From Ligula intestinalis (Eukaryota > Platyhelminthes > Cestoda > Diphyllobothriidea > Diphyllobothriidae): a stretch of 64,000 nt of DNA. Positions within the stretch are counted from its first letter, which is position 1. Each line of letters opens with the position of its first letter. Under the pieces are notes generated by a model. It saw only the letters and a program-made list of their open reading frames with translations, ran no database searches and was not told the DNA's origin. The stretch is taken from NCBI GenBank assembly GCA_036362985.1, contig JAYGXS010000009.1, positions 8,505,135-8,569,134 of the forward strand, written 5' to 3'. Positions 21,476 through 32,602 of this stretch are shown piece after piece. A program made the translations under genes and the position numbers.

Positions 21476-21939
21476 GTCGTCTTAAAAATTCCCATTCGGT
21501 TGGAACTGATGGCATTCCAAACTCACTTATTAAACCATTAAAAGATTACCCACCTTTACTGAGTAAATTATTTTCAGTACTTCTTGAGAAATGCTATTTC
21601 CCGGACCACCAGAAAACTTTGATTATAATTCCCGTTTTCAAAGCTGGTTCCCGCTCGCATATTCACAATTAACGCGGTGCTCGTAAAACGCCCTCTCTGG
21701 CTAAACTCTTTAAAAGAGTAATTGCCAAAAAATTGCAGAATTTTGCATAAACAATAAAATTCTCAGATCTTCACAGCATGGCTTTTACCGGACCGATCTT
21801 GTGAAACATGCCACATGTCTTTTCTAAACCTACTTACTTCTCTTCGTAAAGATCATTTACCTGTGGTAGTTATCTATTTTGATCTTAGTACATAGTCCCC
21901 TGCCCCCCTTTAGCGCTTTTTTCCTCTGTTTTTCTTCCC

Positions 21940-22130
21940 ACGTTTTTTTTTAACTTGCTTACTTTACTAACTAGCCTTCGTGGTCATGCCCTATGACCTT
22001 ATTGCCCCTTCTGTACGAATTCAAATTGTATTTTCTCCTTCGTTACTCATATTATGCAATGAGATGTTGCAGCTGATGAACACTTCAATAATTGCTCCTG
22101 TTTTGCCATCTTCAAATACTGACGTCAACA
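21940..22130 (+). repeat. Penelope-like terminal fragment
   Basis: Related to 19965-20155: TCTGTACGAATTCAAATTGT against TCTGTACAAATTCATTGTGT, then ATGCAATGAGATGTTGCAGC against AAGTAATGAGAGGCGGCAAC, then CTGATGAAC and a TTGCCATCTTCAAAT ending. Only the terminal part is present. It adjoins the 3' truncation of the family E copy. Confidence 0.5.
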
Positions 22131-22239
22131 GTTGAAGCCAGTGGAGTGTCTGGGCCTAATGATCGCCAACTTGATGGTTCCAAAGACAGAGACAAGAGCT
22201 AGCCGCAGCAACTGATACTGAAACAGACTTAACGTGTAA

Positions 22240-22560
22240 CACTCGCAGCCACCGTTCTCACCAGGCAAGTGCCGGTCGAAGTGCATTTATAGTGACTAGC
22301 TCGTGTCGAAGTGAACTCCACTAGAATCTCACGACTGCGGTTCTCGAGGTCTGCGAACAGCCAATCACAGTTGCCGCATTGATGCCTTCTGCACGCGTGA
22401 ATGTTTTCTCTGCCCACTGGCCTGCCTGTTGTAAAACAGGCATTAAGGCCCGGCCGGCTCTCCTGATTGGTCGTGGTCTCCCAACTCAGACTTCTTCCAT
22501 CTATTCTCCGTTCCTCTGTGCACACAATATACTCTTCCTACTACTCCGGCCTCCACTGCT
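22240..22560 (-). repeat. Palindrome-ended interspersed repeat, copy 13 (palindrome lost)
   Basis: The reverse of the family body: AGTGACTAGCTCGTGTCGAA caps the left end. It is followed by CCAATCACAG, GCCCACTGGCCTGCCTG and ATTCTCCGTTCCTCTGTGC. The right end stops before the palindrome, near 22560, where unrelated sequence begins. Confidence 0.65.
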
Positions 22561-22950
22561 GGCACCCTCAGACCCAGTTCCGTGTGGGAAGACAAGAAGA
22601 GGGACGCAAGGTATACTCTGTACTGGAGCATAGGTGGGCAGAAGCTGTCAGCTGGACGTGTGTGCATACGAACCCGCGAAAGCGGCGTCCGCGGTGTGAG
22701 AACGTGGCAATCATCACAGCATCTCCAGCGAGGTCGTGTGTGTGGGTCATCCTCAGAGAGCGGACTGGCCACGTCGGAATGGCGGGGGGAGGGTGACAAA
22801 CACTGGTGCGTATGTGCTGGCAGCCGCGAGAGGTTAAGTATTGCATTTGGTGAGTTTGGTCCATTACATCCCCCCGAATTTTGCCCGGCTGCGGCTAATC
22901 GATGGAACGACGAATATGGAACGGCCTCATAAGCCGGAGTTCGATTCGCG
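22561..22950. other. Unassigned stretch
   Basis: Frames of up to 182 codons on the minus strand (22443-22991) run from the repeat across this stretch, but they overlap long plus-strand frames and show no domain. I treat them as chance openings in GC-rich repeat DNA. Confidence 0.35.
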
Positions 22951-23895
22951 CACGTACAGTAGTCACCAAAGATTTCGCAGCATGTCGACATATGCGAAAG
23001 ATTGATACTCTTTCCCTAATCGGCGTTGACTCAAGTCGTGATACTGATCAGCCTGTAGTCTATTCTGAAGTCATTTCAGTCATGATAGGATGCGGGCTTT
23101 TTAACGAGCTTCGTTCTGACCACTAGCAAGCTAGTAGTATGCCTATTGATCCTTTATTTTGACTGCCTTTATAAATTCAAATATATTTGATGGAAAACAT
23201 TCACTAAAAATATTTCTTGTACTAGTTTGATAGAAAATTTCGCCTTTTTATATTTTATACTGAAATAAAGGGTAGCTTTCGGTTTTAAAAAAAGTTGCTC
23301 AATTGCCGAATAATTTTCTAATTTTCAGGGTTTAAAAACTGCGCACTGTATACATCCTGTTTAGGGAACAGTAAGCTTTCGCCTACAGTCTGAGGAAGAA
23401 GTCCCAAAGTTGTCATAAACTATTGAAATAGATTTGGAACATATTTATGCAGTATGGGCAGCATTAATAAATTGACGGATATGCTATATTATGAATAAAC
23501 ACACGATTGTAAAAAAAACTCATAATTAGCAACTTTTTTAAAACCGAAAGCTACCCTTTATTGTAGTATAAAATTTAAAGAAGGCGTAATTTGTTATCGA
23601 ACAAGAAATCATTTTTTCGTGCATGTTTTCCATGAAATATATTAGAATTTATAAAAGCAGTCAAAATAAATTATAAAATGGCATACTACTTAAGTAGCCA
23701 GTTTTTATAATGGAAACATCTTGCTTGTGATCGGAACGAAGCTCGTTAAAAGGCCCGCATCCTATCATGACTGAAATGACTTCAGAATGGGTTACACGGT
23801 AATCAGGTTCACACCCTGAGTCAATGCCGATTAGCGAAAGAGTACCTATATTTCGCATATGTCTGCATGCTGCGTGATCTCCGGCGACTACTTTA
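22951..23895. mobile_element. Long inverted-repeat (foldback/MITE-like) element
   Basis: The left arm, about 22951-23310, and the right arm, about 23522-23895, are inverted copies of each other at roughly three-quarters identity. Paired landmarks are TCATGATAGGATGCGGGC and its complement, TAACGAGCTTCGTTC and its complement, and AAAGGGTAGCTTTCGGTTTT and its complement. A spacer of about 210 bp, A+T-rich, separates them. No transposase frame is present. The arms are asymmetric in composition: GC-richer outside, A+T-rich inside. The likely type is a non-autonomous DNA transposon or foldback element; superfamily unknown. Confidence 0.75.
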
Positions 23896-24940
23896 CGCCG
23901 TGCTTGTCACGCTTGTTGGCTGAACTGAAGACGAGAGGGAAACGGGGGAGCGATGACGACGACCGTGAGAGCGGAAGCTACGATAATTGCTGACTTATTT
24001 GCCGTCAGCGTGCACATCTCGTGATTATTTATGCGACCACCTACGCTGAATCAAAAACCCCACGTGCCAAGTCAAAAAGGGAGTACCTAGTCCTCCCCCA
24101 CCGCCCCCCCGCTCGATCAAAATATGTCAGTGCTGACAGGCAGAGGACAAGGTGCATGCTTAGACCTGATTCGATATCCCCAGTCATAACTGGCAGGACA
24201 AGGTGCCTGCTGTGTATGCCCACTCATAGTGTCACGATGCGCGCGACAACCGCTGGTTAAGGTCATGGACACGTGATCATTCTTTTCATTGTTCTGACTG
24301 GCCCGCCTTCATCCCTGGCCAGCCGGCTTGTAGCGACCTTGTACTCTAACAGATGCATGCCGGCATGTCTAGTTTTCGTGTGCGCCAGCACATGCGCGCC
24401 GGACCTGTCAAGTTCAGGACTTGTTTGGCCTCACTAACCAATCACTTCTCAAGGCGAGGCCAGTGCACAAACTACGGGGCAGTTGTTTAGGCTCAGTGAC
24501 TCCCGGAACCGACGATCTGCTGTTCAGTTGTAGTTGTCCGGACCCGGTGATCTACTTGCCGGACTGCGCCTCTGGACTCCGGCCCTCTCATGACTGGACT
24601 GCACTTGTCTGGGAGTCCCTTACCCATTACTCATATTCTTACTCATTCAAGACTACATAAAATTGTTTATAACAATCTGGCCTTTCACGCCTTATCCTGT
24701 CAACTAGCTTATTAATGTTGGGACACGTTCATCGTCTAGTATCCGGCCGGACAACATCGTATCTCACAGGTTCATCCCTCTCTTTGCTCTGACTGGCTAA
24801 CCTTCAGCCTCTGATGTTTAAATCTTTGTTAACAGGACTCATCACTTGGACTGTTCCCCGTCTTCAGTACATGTCCTGCCAACAGACAGCTCTCTGTTTT
24901 GCATAGTCCTGTCTTCAAACTGCCTTTCCGCTTCCAATAC
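23896..24940. other. Unassigned stretch
   Basis: No gene found. Two sub-blocks (about 24270-24330 and 24775-24830) share TCTGACTGGC(C/T)...CCTTCA...CC phrases, hinting at another old repeat. Short opposing frames at 24021-24260 are chance. Confidence 0.3.
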
Positions 24941-24944
24941 ATAA

Positions 24945-25020
24945 CAGGACCCATGGTAGAGCGTTGGACTACTTGACGCTCAAGGACCAAAAGATCTGGG
25001 TCAATACAAGCGAACATCCG
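24945..25020 (+). repeat. tRNA-like segment (SINE head?)
   Basis: ATGGTAGAGCGTTGGACTAC resembles a tRNA D-arm/A-box followed by an anticodon arm. GATCTGGGTCAATAC about 30 nt later resembles a degenerate B-box. There is no complete cloverleaf by eye. It sits right beside the terminal part of the Penelope-like element at 25031 and could be a tRNA-derived SINE or a chance resemblance. Confidence 0.3.
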
Positions 25021-25081
25021 TGTCCCAGGAAGCAATTGAGAAGCAGAAGAAGACTCGATCGCTGGGACAATATGTTTATTC

Positions 25082-25123
25082 GCCTGACGTTTCGATATCC
25101 GTCGCGGATTCGTCATCAGAGAC
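25082..25123 (-). ncRNA. Hammerhead-ribozyme-like motif in Penelope terminal repeat
   Basis: The minus strand reads GTCT-CTGATGA, then a hairpin ATCCG-CGA-CGGAT, then GAAACGTC and AGGC. CTGATGA and GAAA are the two conserved hammerhead core strings. GTCT can pair with AGGC as a 4-bp helix I, and GTC is a standard cleavage triplet. Helix III would be only ACGT with no loop, which could work in a dimer but not a monomer. The core-proximal end of helix II is imperfect. Penelope elements are known to carry hammerheads, and the same 42 nt recur at 49030-49071. Activity is untested. Confidence 0.6.
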
Positions 25124-25211
25124 ATGAGTAGCAGAAAGGTAAAGTATGCACAGACGTTTGCAGTATTTATAGGACACAGTCATTACTGCAAGCATACAGC
25201 GACAATTAACG

Positions 25212-25976
25212 TTAATTGCCTTCTTGTGCGTGGACTGCTTGTTGGACGGCACACGGGCTCTGACCTGTTGAACTTTCGTCACGGGCGGTGAGCTCGGGCA
25301 TGATGATTGCTCGGCCGTCTGGCTCCCCGGTGTTGGCGTACGATGAGGCGGTGGCCTGCCCATTCCTCAAGTGACGGCTTGCTTTGGCCACATTGAATCT
25401 CAGGATTGAATATGGATTGGGCAAATCGTTGCACTTGTTGATGGATTGGGGGCCCGTGAACCATGACTCAAGTAGTTCTCGGCTTACCCGATTGTCACCT
25501 CTTGCGAGAATTTCGGCCTCATCAAATTTGAAGGTGTGGCCGGGTCTCATCGAATGAGCCGCAACTTGAGAATTGGCATCATTTCGCCGTACTGCAGCCG
25601 CGTGTTTGGCAATTCGCGTCTTGAGAAGTCTGCCAGTTTCTCCGACATAGTTGCTTTGACCGCAACTGCACCAGATCCTGTAGACGACCCCAGATGTTTC
25701 TTGTCGTGGCAGTGGGTCTTTCGGCTTCATTATCTGACGCCTTATGGTTGCCTCCGGCCTGTGTGCGACTCCAACTCCAAGTGGTGCGAGAAGGCGGCCG
25801 ACTGCTTCCGATACGTTTTTGACATACGGGATCAATTGCCAAATCTTGGGGTCGGTGCGCTTTTGTTGGCCAGTTCGTTTGCGCAAGCACCGGTTGACAA
25901 AGTTGCGCGGGTAGCCATTTTCTCTGAACACCTGTCGGAGGTATTCTATCTCGCGATCGAGTCTTCTTCTTCGCAA
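25212..25976 (-). pseudogene. Penelope RT tail plus GIY-YIG endonuclease
   Basis: A 254-codon open frame. Residues 7-30 (DREIEYLRQVFRENGYPRNF) are the Penelope post-RT helical region. Residues about 95-125 read SGVVYRIWCSCGQSNYVGET, then GRLLKTRIAKH, the GIY-YIG core with its CxC pair and the arginine after YVGETG. Further on are a histidine (MRPGHTF), the glutamate-bearing DEAEIL and a C-terminal LESWF region, as expected of Penelope endonucleases. The domain looks intact, but no start codon or RT core precedes it, so it is a truncated copy whose first methionine is arbitrary. Confidence 0.85.
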
Positions 25977-26164
25977 GATCTGGGTCGTCTATACCTGAAG
26001 ATGGATAGGGCTTGCTGACTGACGACAGTTAAGATGCTCAAAATTGCTATTCCAGCCTTCCTTATTTTTGTCGGTACCCGCGACATAGCGCATTCTGTCT
26101 TCTGAGCCACGAGGCCTAGACACCCTGTACTGCCTACCACCTCCGGCACCACGCCATAGATGAG

Positions 26165-26575
26165 TATGTGGTGGTACTGTTGTGACTAACTTGCGTCGAG
26201 GTGAACTTTCCTAAAGACTCAGAGAGGCTAGTCTTGACGCACAGATGTCTTTTGGGCCGGCGACGAATAGCATGCCTGCACGCGTCCCGACACAATCTGT
26301 CTGACCAAAAACTTTCAAGGCCGTTCCAGCAAATGAACGCTCTCTCTCTCTCTCTGTCCACTGGTCTGACTGCAGTCCAACCAGCACTTGGACCCACCCG
26401 GCCTCCTGTCTGATCGTATGCTCTCCAAATCAAATCTCTTTCCATCTATTCTCCGTTTTTCTGTGTACACAATATACTGTTCCTAACACTCTGGCCTTCC
26501 CAAGACTCCTCTACTAGGTAACCACGGCGTGAAGATCGCAGTTGCTTGGGTTTAACTTACTAAACCCGCTGCAAT
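26165..26575 (-). repeat. Palindrome-ended interspersed repeat, copy 14
   Basis: The palindrome is at 26534-26575 (ATCGCAG ... GGGTTTAACTTACTAAACCC ... CTGCAAT). The reverse body carries CTCTCTGTCCACTGGTCTGA and the cap motif GTGACTAACTTGCGTCGAGG at the left. Well preserved, with a CTCT microsatellite at about 26338-26356 matching the AGAG expansion of copy 9. Confidence 0.8.
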
Positions 26576-26599
26576 AGTACTACAGTTCACCACCTCCTA

Positions 26600-27063
26600 A
26601 AGCGAGACGCCGCAGACAAGGCCTCATAGTAGCAATCTTGGTCGCTCAGTCGCGCTCAACCCAGCGCAATGGCCAATGTCCGCATACGATGCGCAACCTT
26701 TGCCCTTGCGCGACTGGAGCACACACACGCACTCCAAACTGGCCGGGCTAATCATCACTCTGAGGCTGACTCACACAAAGCCCACTTTGGGCCTTTGTGA
26801 CAATTCCGGCGCTGACGAACACTCCGGATTCCGCCGCGTCAGTGAGCGAACGCAGACAGCGTCGTTGGCCGCTGTGACGGCCTCACGCTCTCACGGTCGA
26901 ACACCATACCAGCCCGAGTGACAACCTCCTCCTAACTCTTCTGTACAGAACAAATTATTCCTAACAATCTGGCCTTCCCCTGGTTTTTCCCATCTCCTAA
27001 GTAACTGGGCCTAAAAGATCGCAGCCGTTAGGATTAACCTAATTAGCCTGAACACTATGTGAT
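26600..27063 (-). repeat. Palindrome-ended interspersed repeat, copy 15
   Basis: A diverged palindrome lies at about 27018-27063. The interior matches 27440-27893 rather than the other copies: GTCGCTCAGTCGCGCTC, CAATGGCC, GCTGACTCACACA and the phrase TCCGCGCTGACG-like block. This defines a third interior variant behind the same kind of palindromic end. Confidence 0.65.
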
Positions 27064-27229
27064 AAGAACACCTGGTGGCAGTTCTTAGCCCGCCTCTGGG
27101 ACAACCCAACGCTCAACGCCTTGCCTTTCGCGGCTGCTAACACGTGCGCAATTGTAGGCACCTGCAAAGCTAACTGACAAAAAGATCACTCTGTAGACGA
27201 TGAGATGACTGCCACGCACAAACACTTCG

Positions 27230-27412
27230 GACACAGGTCCACTCGCGGGTGGTTATTCACTCGTCCGACAGTCAACTCCCTCCAACCTATTCTCTACTAC
27301 TCCTGTACAGAATACGTCATTCCTCCTACTCGATGACTCGCTCCCTTTCTTCTTCTACGGAATCGGACATGAAGAGGGTTTTGCCTAGTAACCTAAGCCA
27401 CTGCGATAAGGG
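27230..27412 (-). repeat. Palindrome-ended interspersed repeat, copy 16 (short)
   Basis: Only the terminal about 180 bp is present: CTGTACAGAATACGTCATTCC, then a poorly conserved palindrome ending CACTGCGATA at 27411. It lies between copies 15 and 17, and all three share orientation. Confidence 0.5.
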
Positions 27413-27439
27413 GTAGTGGTCGCTGCTGCCCTACGCCCT

Positions 27440-27893
27440 CCTAACTCCTGACGACACAGACGTGGTCTCGTAGTGACAAACTTCGTCGCCCAGTCGCGCT
27501 CGACCCAGAGCAATGGCCCATGCCCACATGCGAGGCGCTACCTTTGTCCTGGGGCGCATACACGCACTCGAGACAGGTCTCGCCAATCAACATACTGAAG
27601 CTGACTCACACACAATCCTCGCTCTGAGGCCGCTGTGACAATTTCCGCGCTGACGGACACAGTGGATTCCGCACCCCAATGTGCGGATGTAGGCAGCATC
27701 ACTTGCCGCTGTGACGAACCCATGACCGCACGCCATACCAGACCGAGTGGCAACTCTCTCTCCTAACCCTTTAGTGCACAATACATTGTTCCTGCTACTC
27801 TGGCCTTCCCAAGACAACTCTCCCATCTCCTAAGGAACCGGGCCTGGAAGATCGCAGTCATAAGGGTTAAACTTTAATAGCCGTAACGCTCCT
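27440..27893 (-). repeat. Palindrome-ended interspersed repeat, copy 17
   Basis: Interior variant shared with copy 15 (see there). The palindrome at about 27853-27893 is diverged (ATCGCAG ... TCGATAA). With copies 14-16 it forms a run of four same-orientation copies in 1.7 kb. Confidence 0.65.
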
Positions 27894-30800
27894 CGATAAC
27901 GGCTTCTGATGGTGCAAGTAGACAGACCAAGGCTTGCCTTTGGATATTTTATTTGGAACTGCGTAAGTGCTTTCAATAACTACTTGGAACTCCGTGGCAA
28001 CCCATTGATAATATATGTTCGTTATAAAGACTGATGCCATCGAAGTGTGCATTTTCACGTCATTTGGTTACTTCGCATTATTATAAACAATCACCAGACT
28101 TTTCAATGAAATAACATTTCTCCTTGTCCCTCTTGACGCCTGTCAGTCGTAATTGCCTGCTAAAGCTGCCTTCTACGCAAGCAATACGCCAAAGCACGCA
28201 CCAAATGAGGTGACCACATTAGGACTTTGAGTGCGACAATTCCGGTAAATACGCGCCATCGCAGATGAGATTTGGTAGCTTAAGTCGATGAAACTCTGCC
28301 GTCAGTTTACTTCGAGGTCACAGGTGTGATCTGCGCTCAGAGACCTGACGGGAACCTTTGAGTGCAGGTCGAAAAGAATGCTGCTCCGAAACAAACAATA
28401 TTCTTTATCGCATCTTTCTCCCTCTCATACACACACAGCGAAATGTCCCGCAGGATAGCGCAAGTGTGATTTATTTTCAAGCAAACAGCAGGTGTACTTT
28501 TAACCAGTTGTATGGTATTCACACACAAAAGGGCCTTTCAGGTTCACGCTGGGGAGAGAATGGTGGGGACAAGCAGATTTGATGGATTGACAGCCTCAGC
28601 CGCCCGCGGTGTATCACGTGATGTGTGAAGTTGTGCTCTGCTCAGGAGTCAGTTCCCCTGACTCGGCACGTGAAGCCTAATAAGGATAACTGGCATACTT
28701 CTCCAAAACCAATGTGCAAGGCCTGGTCCCGCTTCAGAGGAAGGGGATCAGCCGGAGTGCAACACGTGTAGATGCCGAAGTCCATCTCTAGTCGCCTGAA
28801 CCTAGCCTTCCTGTTGGAAGGCAATTAGTGTAGTTTTTGTGGACTTATTCCGGACAACTGTCGTGCTCCTCGTGCATACTTGCACGTGTGCGCATAGGGG
28901 CCGTCTGGTTTCCAGCCAATCACATCTACCCCATCCGACCAATCAACTTTAAGACCGATTCAGATATGCCCAGGCCTCTGTGTGCAAAGAAAGAAGCTTC
29001 AGCCCACCCCTTCCCGAATTGTTTAAATTTGCGTTTATTTCTGTTAGCCCCCTCTCCAGAATCCTGTCTCGCACCCTGTCCTTCGGAACCACGTGACCTG
29101 CCGCTCGTTGCGTCCCGTTTCCTCGTATCAAGTTGCCGCTCCTGTGACTCTTGAAGCATTCTCCTTCTCATGTACAACACACAGTCACTACATATCATAC
29201 TTCAAGTTTTACGTTACATCAGTAACAATCTAGACGCAAACGCCTTTCTCATATTGTTTGTTTTCCTGTGCATTGGATGACCTTATTTGTCGTATTTTCG
29301 GACTCCCCCCGTTTTTAGCCGTCGTCCTGAATCGCAACCTGTTATCCACTGTCCTACCTTTCGCAAATAAAACTACTCATTACGCCCGCCCCCATGAAAA
29401 AACCTCATGTATGATTAACTAAGCCGCCTTTTGGACGAGATTACTGTAGTTTTTTTTCCCATACAGGAACCATCACCTCCCCTCCCGATGATTAAGTTGG
29501 GTAACCTACCGCGAACCCCTCTCGTCTGGCCCTTACAACTGTAATGCATTCCACTCGGGATGGGATTTATGCCCCCGTCCTGTCCTCAATCAGACTACAA
29601 GATTCTGTTAACTGGCGTCCTTCCATTGTGTATGATGACCTAGCCCGTAATTTAGATAAGATTGCTGTAGCTTCTTGCCCTCAGCAGCCAAAACCCTACT
29701 CCCAACGCTTAAGTTACAAAACGTACCTCCCCCCCCTCCCCTCTCACGTCCGACCGTTACACACATAACACATTCTGCGCCGTCATTCTGCACGCTGCCG
29801 GACATGTGCTCCTGTCCGGCTGCCAAATTATCCCAAGCTTTCTGTGCACGATACGATGTCCTGTAAACTGGCCCCCACCTCCTCTTTCCAGCCGGGACCG
29901 AGCTTGAAGGACGTATTGACTAGAATCTGCCCTATAAAGTAGAAATTATGCGCAACATGGTATAATCGAAGGCGGTTGAGGCTAAGGTCGAACTTACTAC
30001 AATCTACTTCTCGCCTAGGCCACAAATGCCTCGGATGACGGATGAACTGTGGCGTAGCTTGTAAGGTTTGAGCGTCGGTTCTGAATATGTCCATGTCGCA
30101 TGCTCCACAACTTGCGCAGCACTCTCTCATCTTCCACCTAGGCTCGGTGACCAGACATAAAAAGAACACTGGAGACAAGATCAGGCGCAGTAAGACCTTA
30201 AGGTCTTCCTGCGGCAGTTCGGTCTCATGGAGCACACATCTCTTGTTAAGAACAAGGCATTTCACTTCAAGCCTAAAGACCTGAGTTCTCCGCACGTTTG
30301 GCATACAATATTGGTGAAAGCCCCTCAGACGAGTTCGAACGTCAATAGATCGAGAACGAAAGGGCGTGAATTCGTAGGTTCAAATCATTGACTTACATGG
30401 ATTCACGACGGCAACCAAGCCACAAGTTACAGCCTCGGACTCTAATCTTCATAGGTAGCATTGCCAAACGGTGTCCTGCTATTGTTGGATTAAACGAGGT
30501 CTGGCCCAGTTATCACCCTAGCCTTAGAAACACAGATGGTTAAGTATCACTAACCTACGTTTTTGGGCGTCACTCAGGATGGGGAGGGGATTTGCCCAAT
30601 TCTAGACAAGTCTCCCACAGGCTAAGCGTAAATCTGATCTTAGCACATCTAGAGATTACTAGTGCAAAAATGGCCGGCCTAAATCACTAAAGAGATTTTA
30701 CTTAACAGTTATATTTGTCGGGCTTAGGAGCGCTCCCGACCACATACCTGAAACGGGTCAGTGCGGCGACGGCCGGCAAGGTTCATCTGCCTTAACCGCT

Positions 30801-32597
30801 GGCTGTTATGCGGTTGCCGCTGGGATCCAAGAAGTAAGGCCTATGGCAGAGGGGACAAGCGAGTTCCGTTAGCAGTCGGTGAGCGTTAATCGAAGAGTAT
30901 CTCTCTCAGAATTAGATGGTTCTGTGGCGAACCAGAACTTCGTTAGAACCGACATGTGCCCCATTGCATCAGATGACAGCGGAATTAAAACAGGATATCC
31001 AATAATCGTCGGGCTTTTCAAATTTTGCGACCTATGGATAGGATCATGTCCAGCTCTTCGGAAGAAACTTGCGCTAATAGATCACAAGACGGGTTAGAAA
31101 GCGCGCTCGTACCCATGTGCACTCAAACATGAATTACAACACCGCTGCAGAAATGTTCACACGTTAACTTTAATGTAGAGGTGCGAATGCTATCAGTCCA
31201 CAGGTTTAATAAGCATAACTTACCGCCGTAGGCATGCTGGTTAGCCGAAAACGCAGGCGGATGAACGGGTGTGGTGTCTAGTCAGCCGCATTTTATAGTT
31301 TTCGCAAGGTACGAATCAAGTTGCGGTTCCCCTTCAGACTGCGACCTTCTGCTTCTGTGTGACCTGTTACCACTCGGGCTCCGACGCACACAATTCTGCA
31401 CCTAGATATGGCTAGATATTGGACGAGAAGGTGCGACTCGAGAATGGGCCAGGAAGAAAGGGATTTGGCATCGGACTTCACACTCCGCTGATTTCTATTT
31501 TTCCTATTGCCAGCATCACTGCTGGAAAATCGAGTGCGAGGGACCGGGTCTCCAACCCTCCGCTAACCTAGCATTGTTTTTTTCTGAAGACGCTAACGTG
31601 ACCGCCTGCTCATAGAGGCAGGCTAACTGAACATCGCTTATATGGCTTGGCGGTAAGGTTCCGTCTGCAAAAAAAGCAATTCACAAAAGCACGAGCAGTG
31701 ACCGCCAAAATTGGCACATTCCGAGGCAATACAAAAAACCTACTTTTTGAGGTACATCTACGAGTCCATCTAATAAGAACTTGCGCGTTCACATAACCGG
31801 GAAACCATACGTGAACTGTCTAGAAGCAAGTACAGCGAGATAGGACTCTAAACGCTCAAAATTCCCTCATCCAGCCTTTGATATCGACGTCCGACTGGTG
31901 ATAAATCACCCCGCTCTTGCAGTCTTTGCAAACCAGAATCACCGATGCATATTCACTATGGCCCATCAGGTGAAGCTATCTTTCACTGTTGCATTTATAG
32001 GTTTTCATGGGATATAACCTTTAAGATGTATATTAACCTGAGCGACATTCAAGACAGACATATTGTAAGCCGTCCATTCGGGTGTGATTTGAACAGAGAT
32101 GGTCGTCCGGCTCTACAAGACCGGTCGCATAAGACGGGCGTTCCCGGAGCCTGATACTTATTAAAAGAGCATGTAACAGTTACACTCGTCAAGTAGCAAT
32201 GCGCATGTGACCTGGCGAAATAAGCACGAATTAACTTTAAACACTTAGTCGGGAACGACAGTAAAATAATAGCCGAGCTTATTACAGAATTATGCATTCT
32301 CGCCGGGTTCTACCGTTTAAAATAACCAGCACGGTGAGCGTGTTGAGGCCACCAGTAGAAGAACATTTACTAAATAACTCACTCACTCAAAAAGCGAATA
32401 ATGTGCAATTTTCCATTATCACAAAACTGGCCAATGACAAGATTTGGCAGCTATGCTATACATGGTTATCTCAGGATTGTGGCATTGTGCAATGTTAAGA
32501 AATGCTCGACAACACAATATCTGAGAATTCCGGAGGACTTTCACTGCGAGTAAGCTGCCAAGTTGTCGGAACGATGGATGAGTAGGTTTTAATGAGT
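27894..32597. other. Low-repeat region without a recognised gene
   Basis: About 4.7 kb in which I find no supportable gene. The longest frame is 158 codons on the minus strand (29828-30304); it has a few cysteines but no domain pattern I recognise. Frames at 28642-28824 and 31293-31481 (minus) have the look of frames that recur in flatworm repeat DNA, but I cannot confirm this. The right end is the region downstream of BTF3. Confidence 0.35.
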
Positions 32598-32602
32598 TTA
32601 TT
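32597..32602 (-). promoter_or_regulatory. Candidate polyadenylation signal overlapping the BTF3 stop
   Basis: AATAAA on the minus strand begins inside the last sense codon (GAA-TAA-A), so the stop codon TAA is part of the hexamer. If used, the 3' untranslated region would be only some 10-30 nt. No other AATAAA was noticed just downstream, but I did not scan exhaustively. Confidence 0.45.

Larger units (their letters stand above)
20466..21905 (+). mobile_element. LINE family E, truncated copy 1
   Basis: This copy runs collinear with the element at 62406-63156, with many identical stretches. It contains the C-terminal two thirds of the endonuclease (20559-20879), the EN-RT linker (21098-21475) and the first part of the RT (about 21480-21870). 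It is truncated on the 5' side within the endonuclease and on the 3' side within the RT. Stops occur at 20877, 21035 and 21473. Confidence 0.85.
25031..25980 (-). mobile_element. 5'-truncated Penelope-like element with terminal hammerhead-like motif
   Basis: The minus strand encodes the tail of the RT and a complete GIY-YIG endonuclease in one open frame (25212-25976). It is followed by an about 90-bp terminal region with a hammerhead-like core at 25082-25123. An 18-bp inverted repeat, AGAAGAAGACTCGATCGC, lies at 25045-25062 with its complement at 25953-25970, so the element is bounded by short inverted ends. The RT catalytic core is missing. The terminal region recurs alone at 49019-49113. 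Confidence 0.85.

Noticed and set aside
22443..22991. 182-codon minus-strand frame
   Set aside because: It runs from an interspersed repeat into unrelated sequence and towards the inverted-repeat element, with competing plus-strand frames; no protein motif.
29828..30304. 158-codon minus-strand frame as a host gene
   Set aside because: Several cysteines but no domain pattern, no exon-like borders and a plus-strand opening over part of the same bases; left as unassigned.
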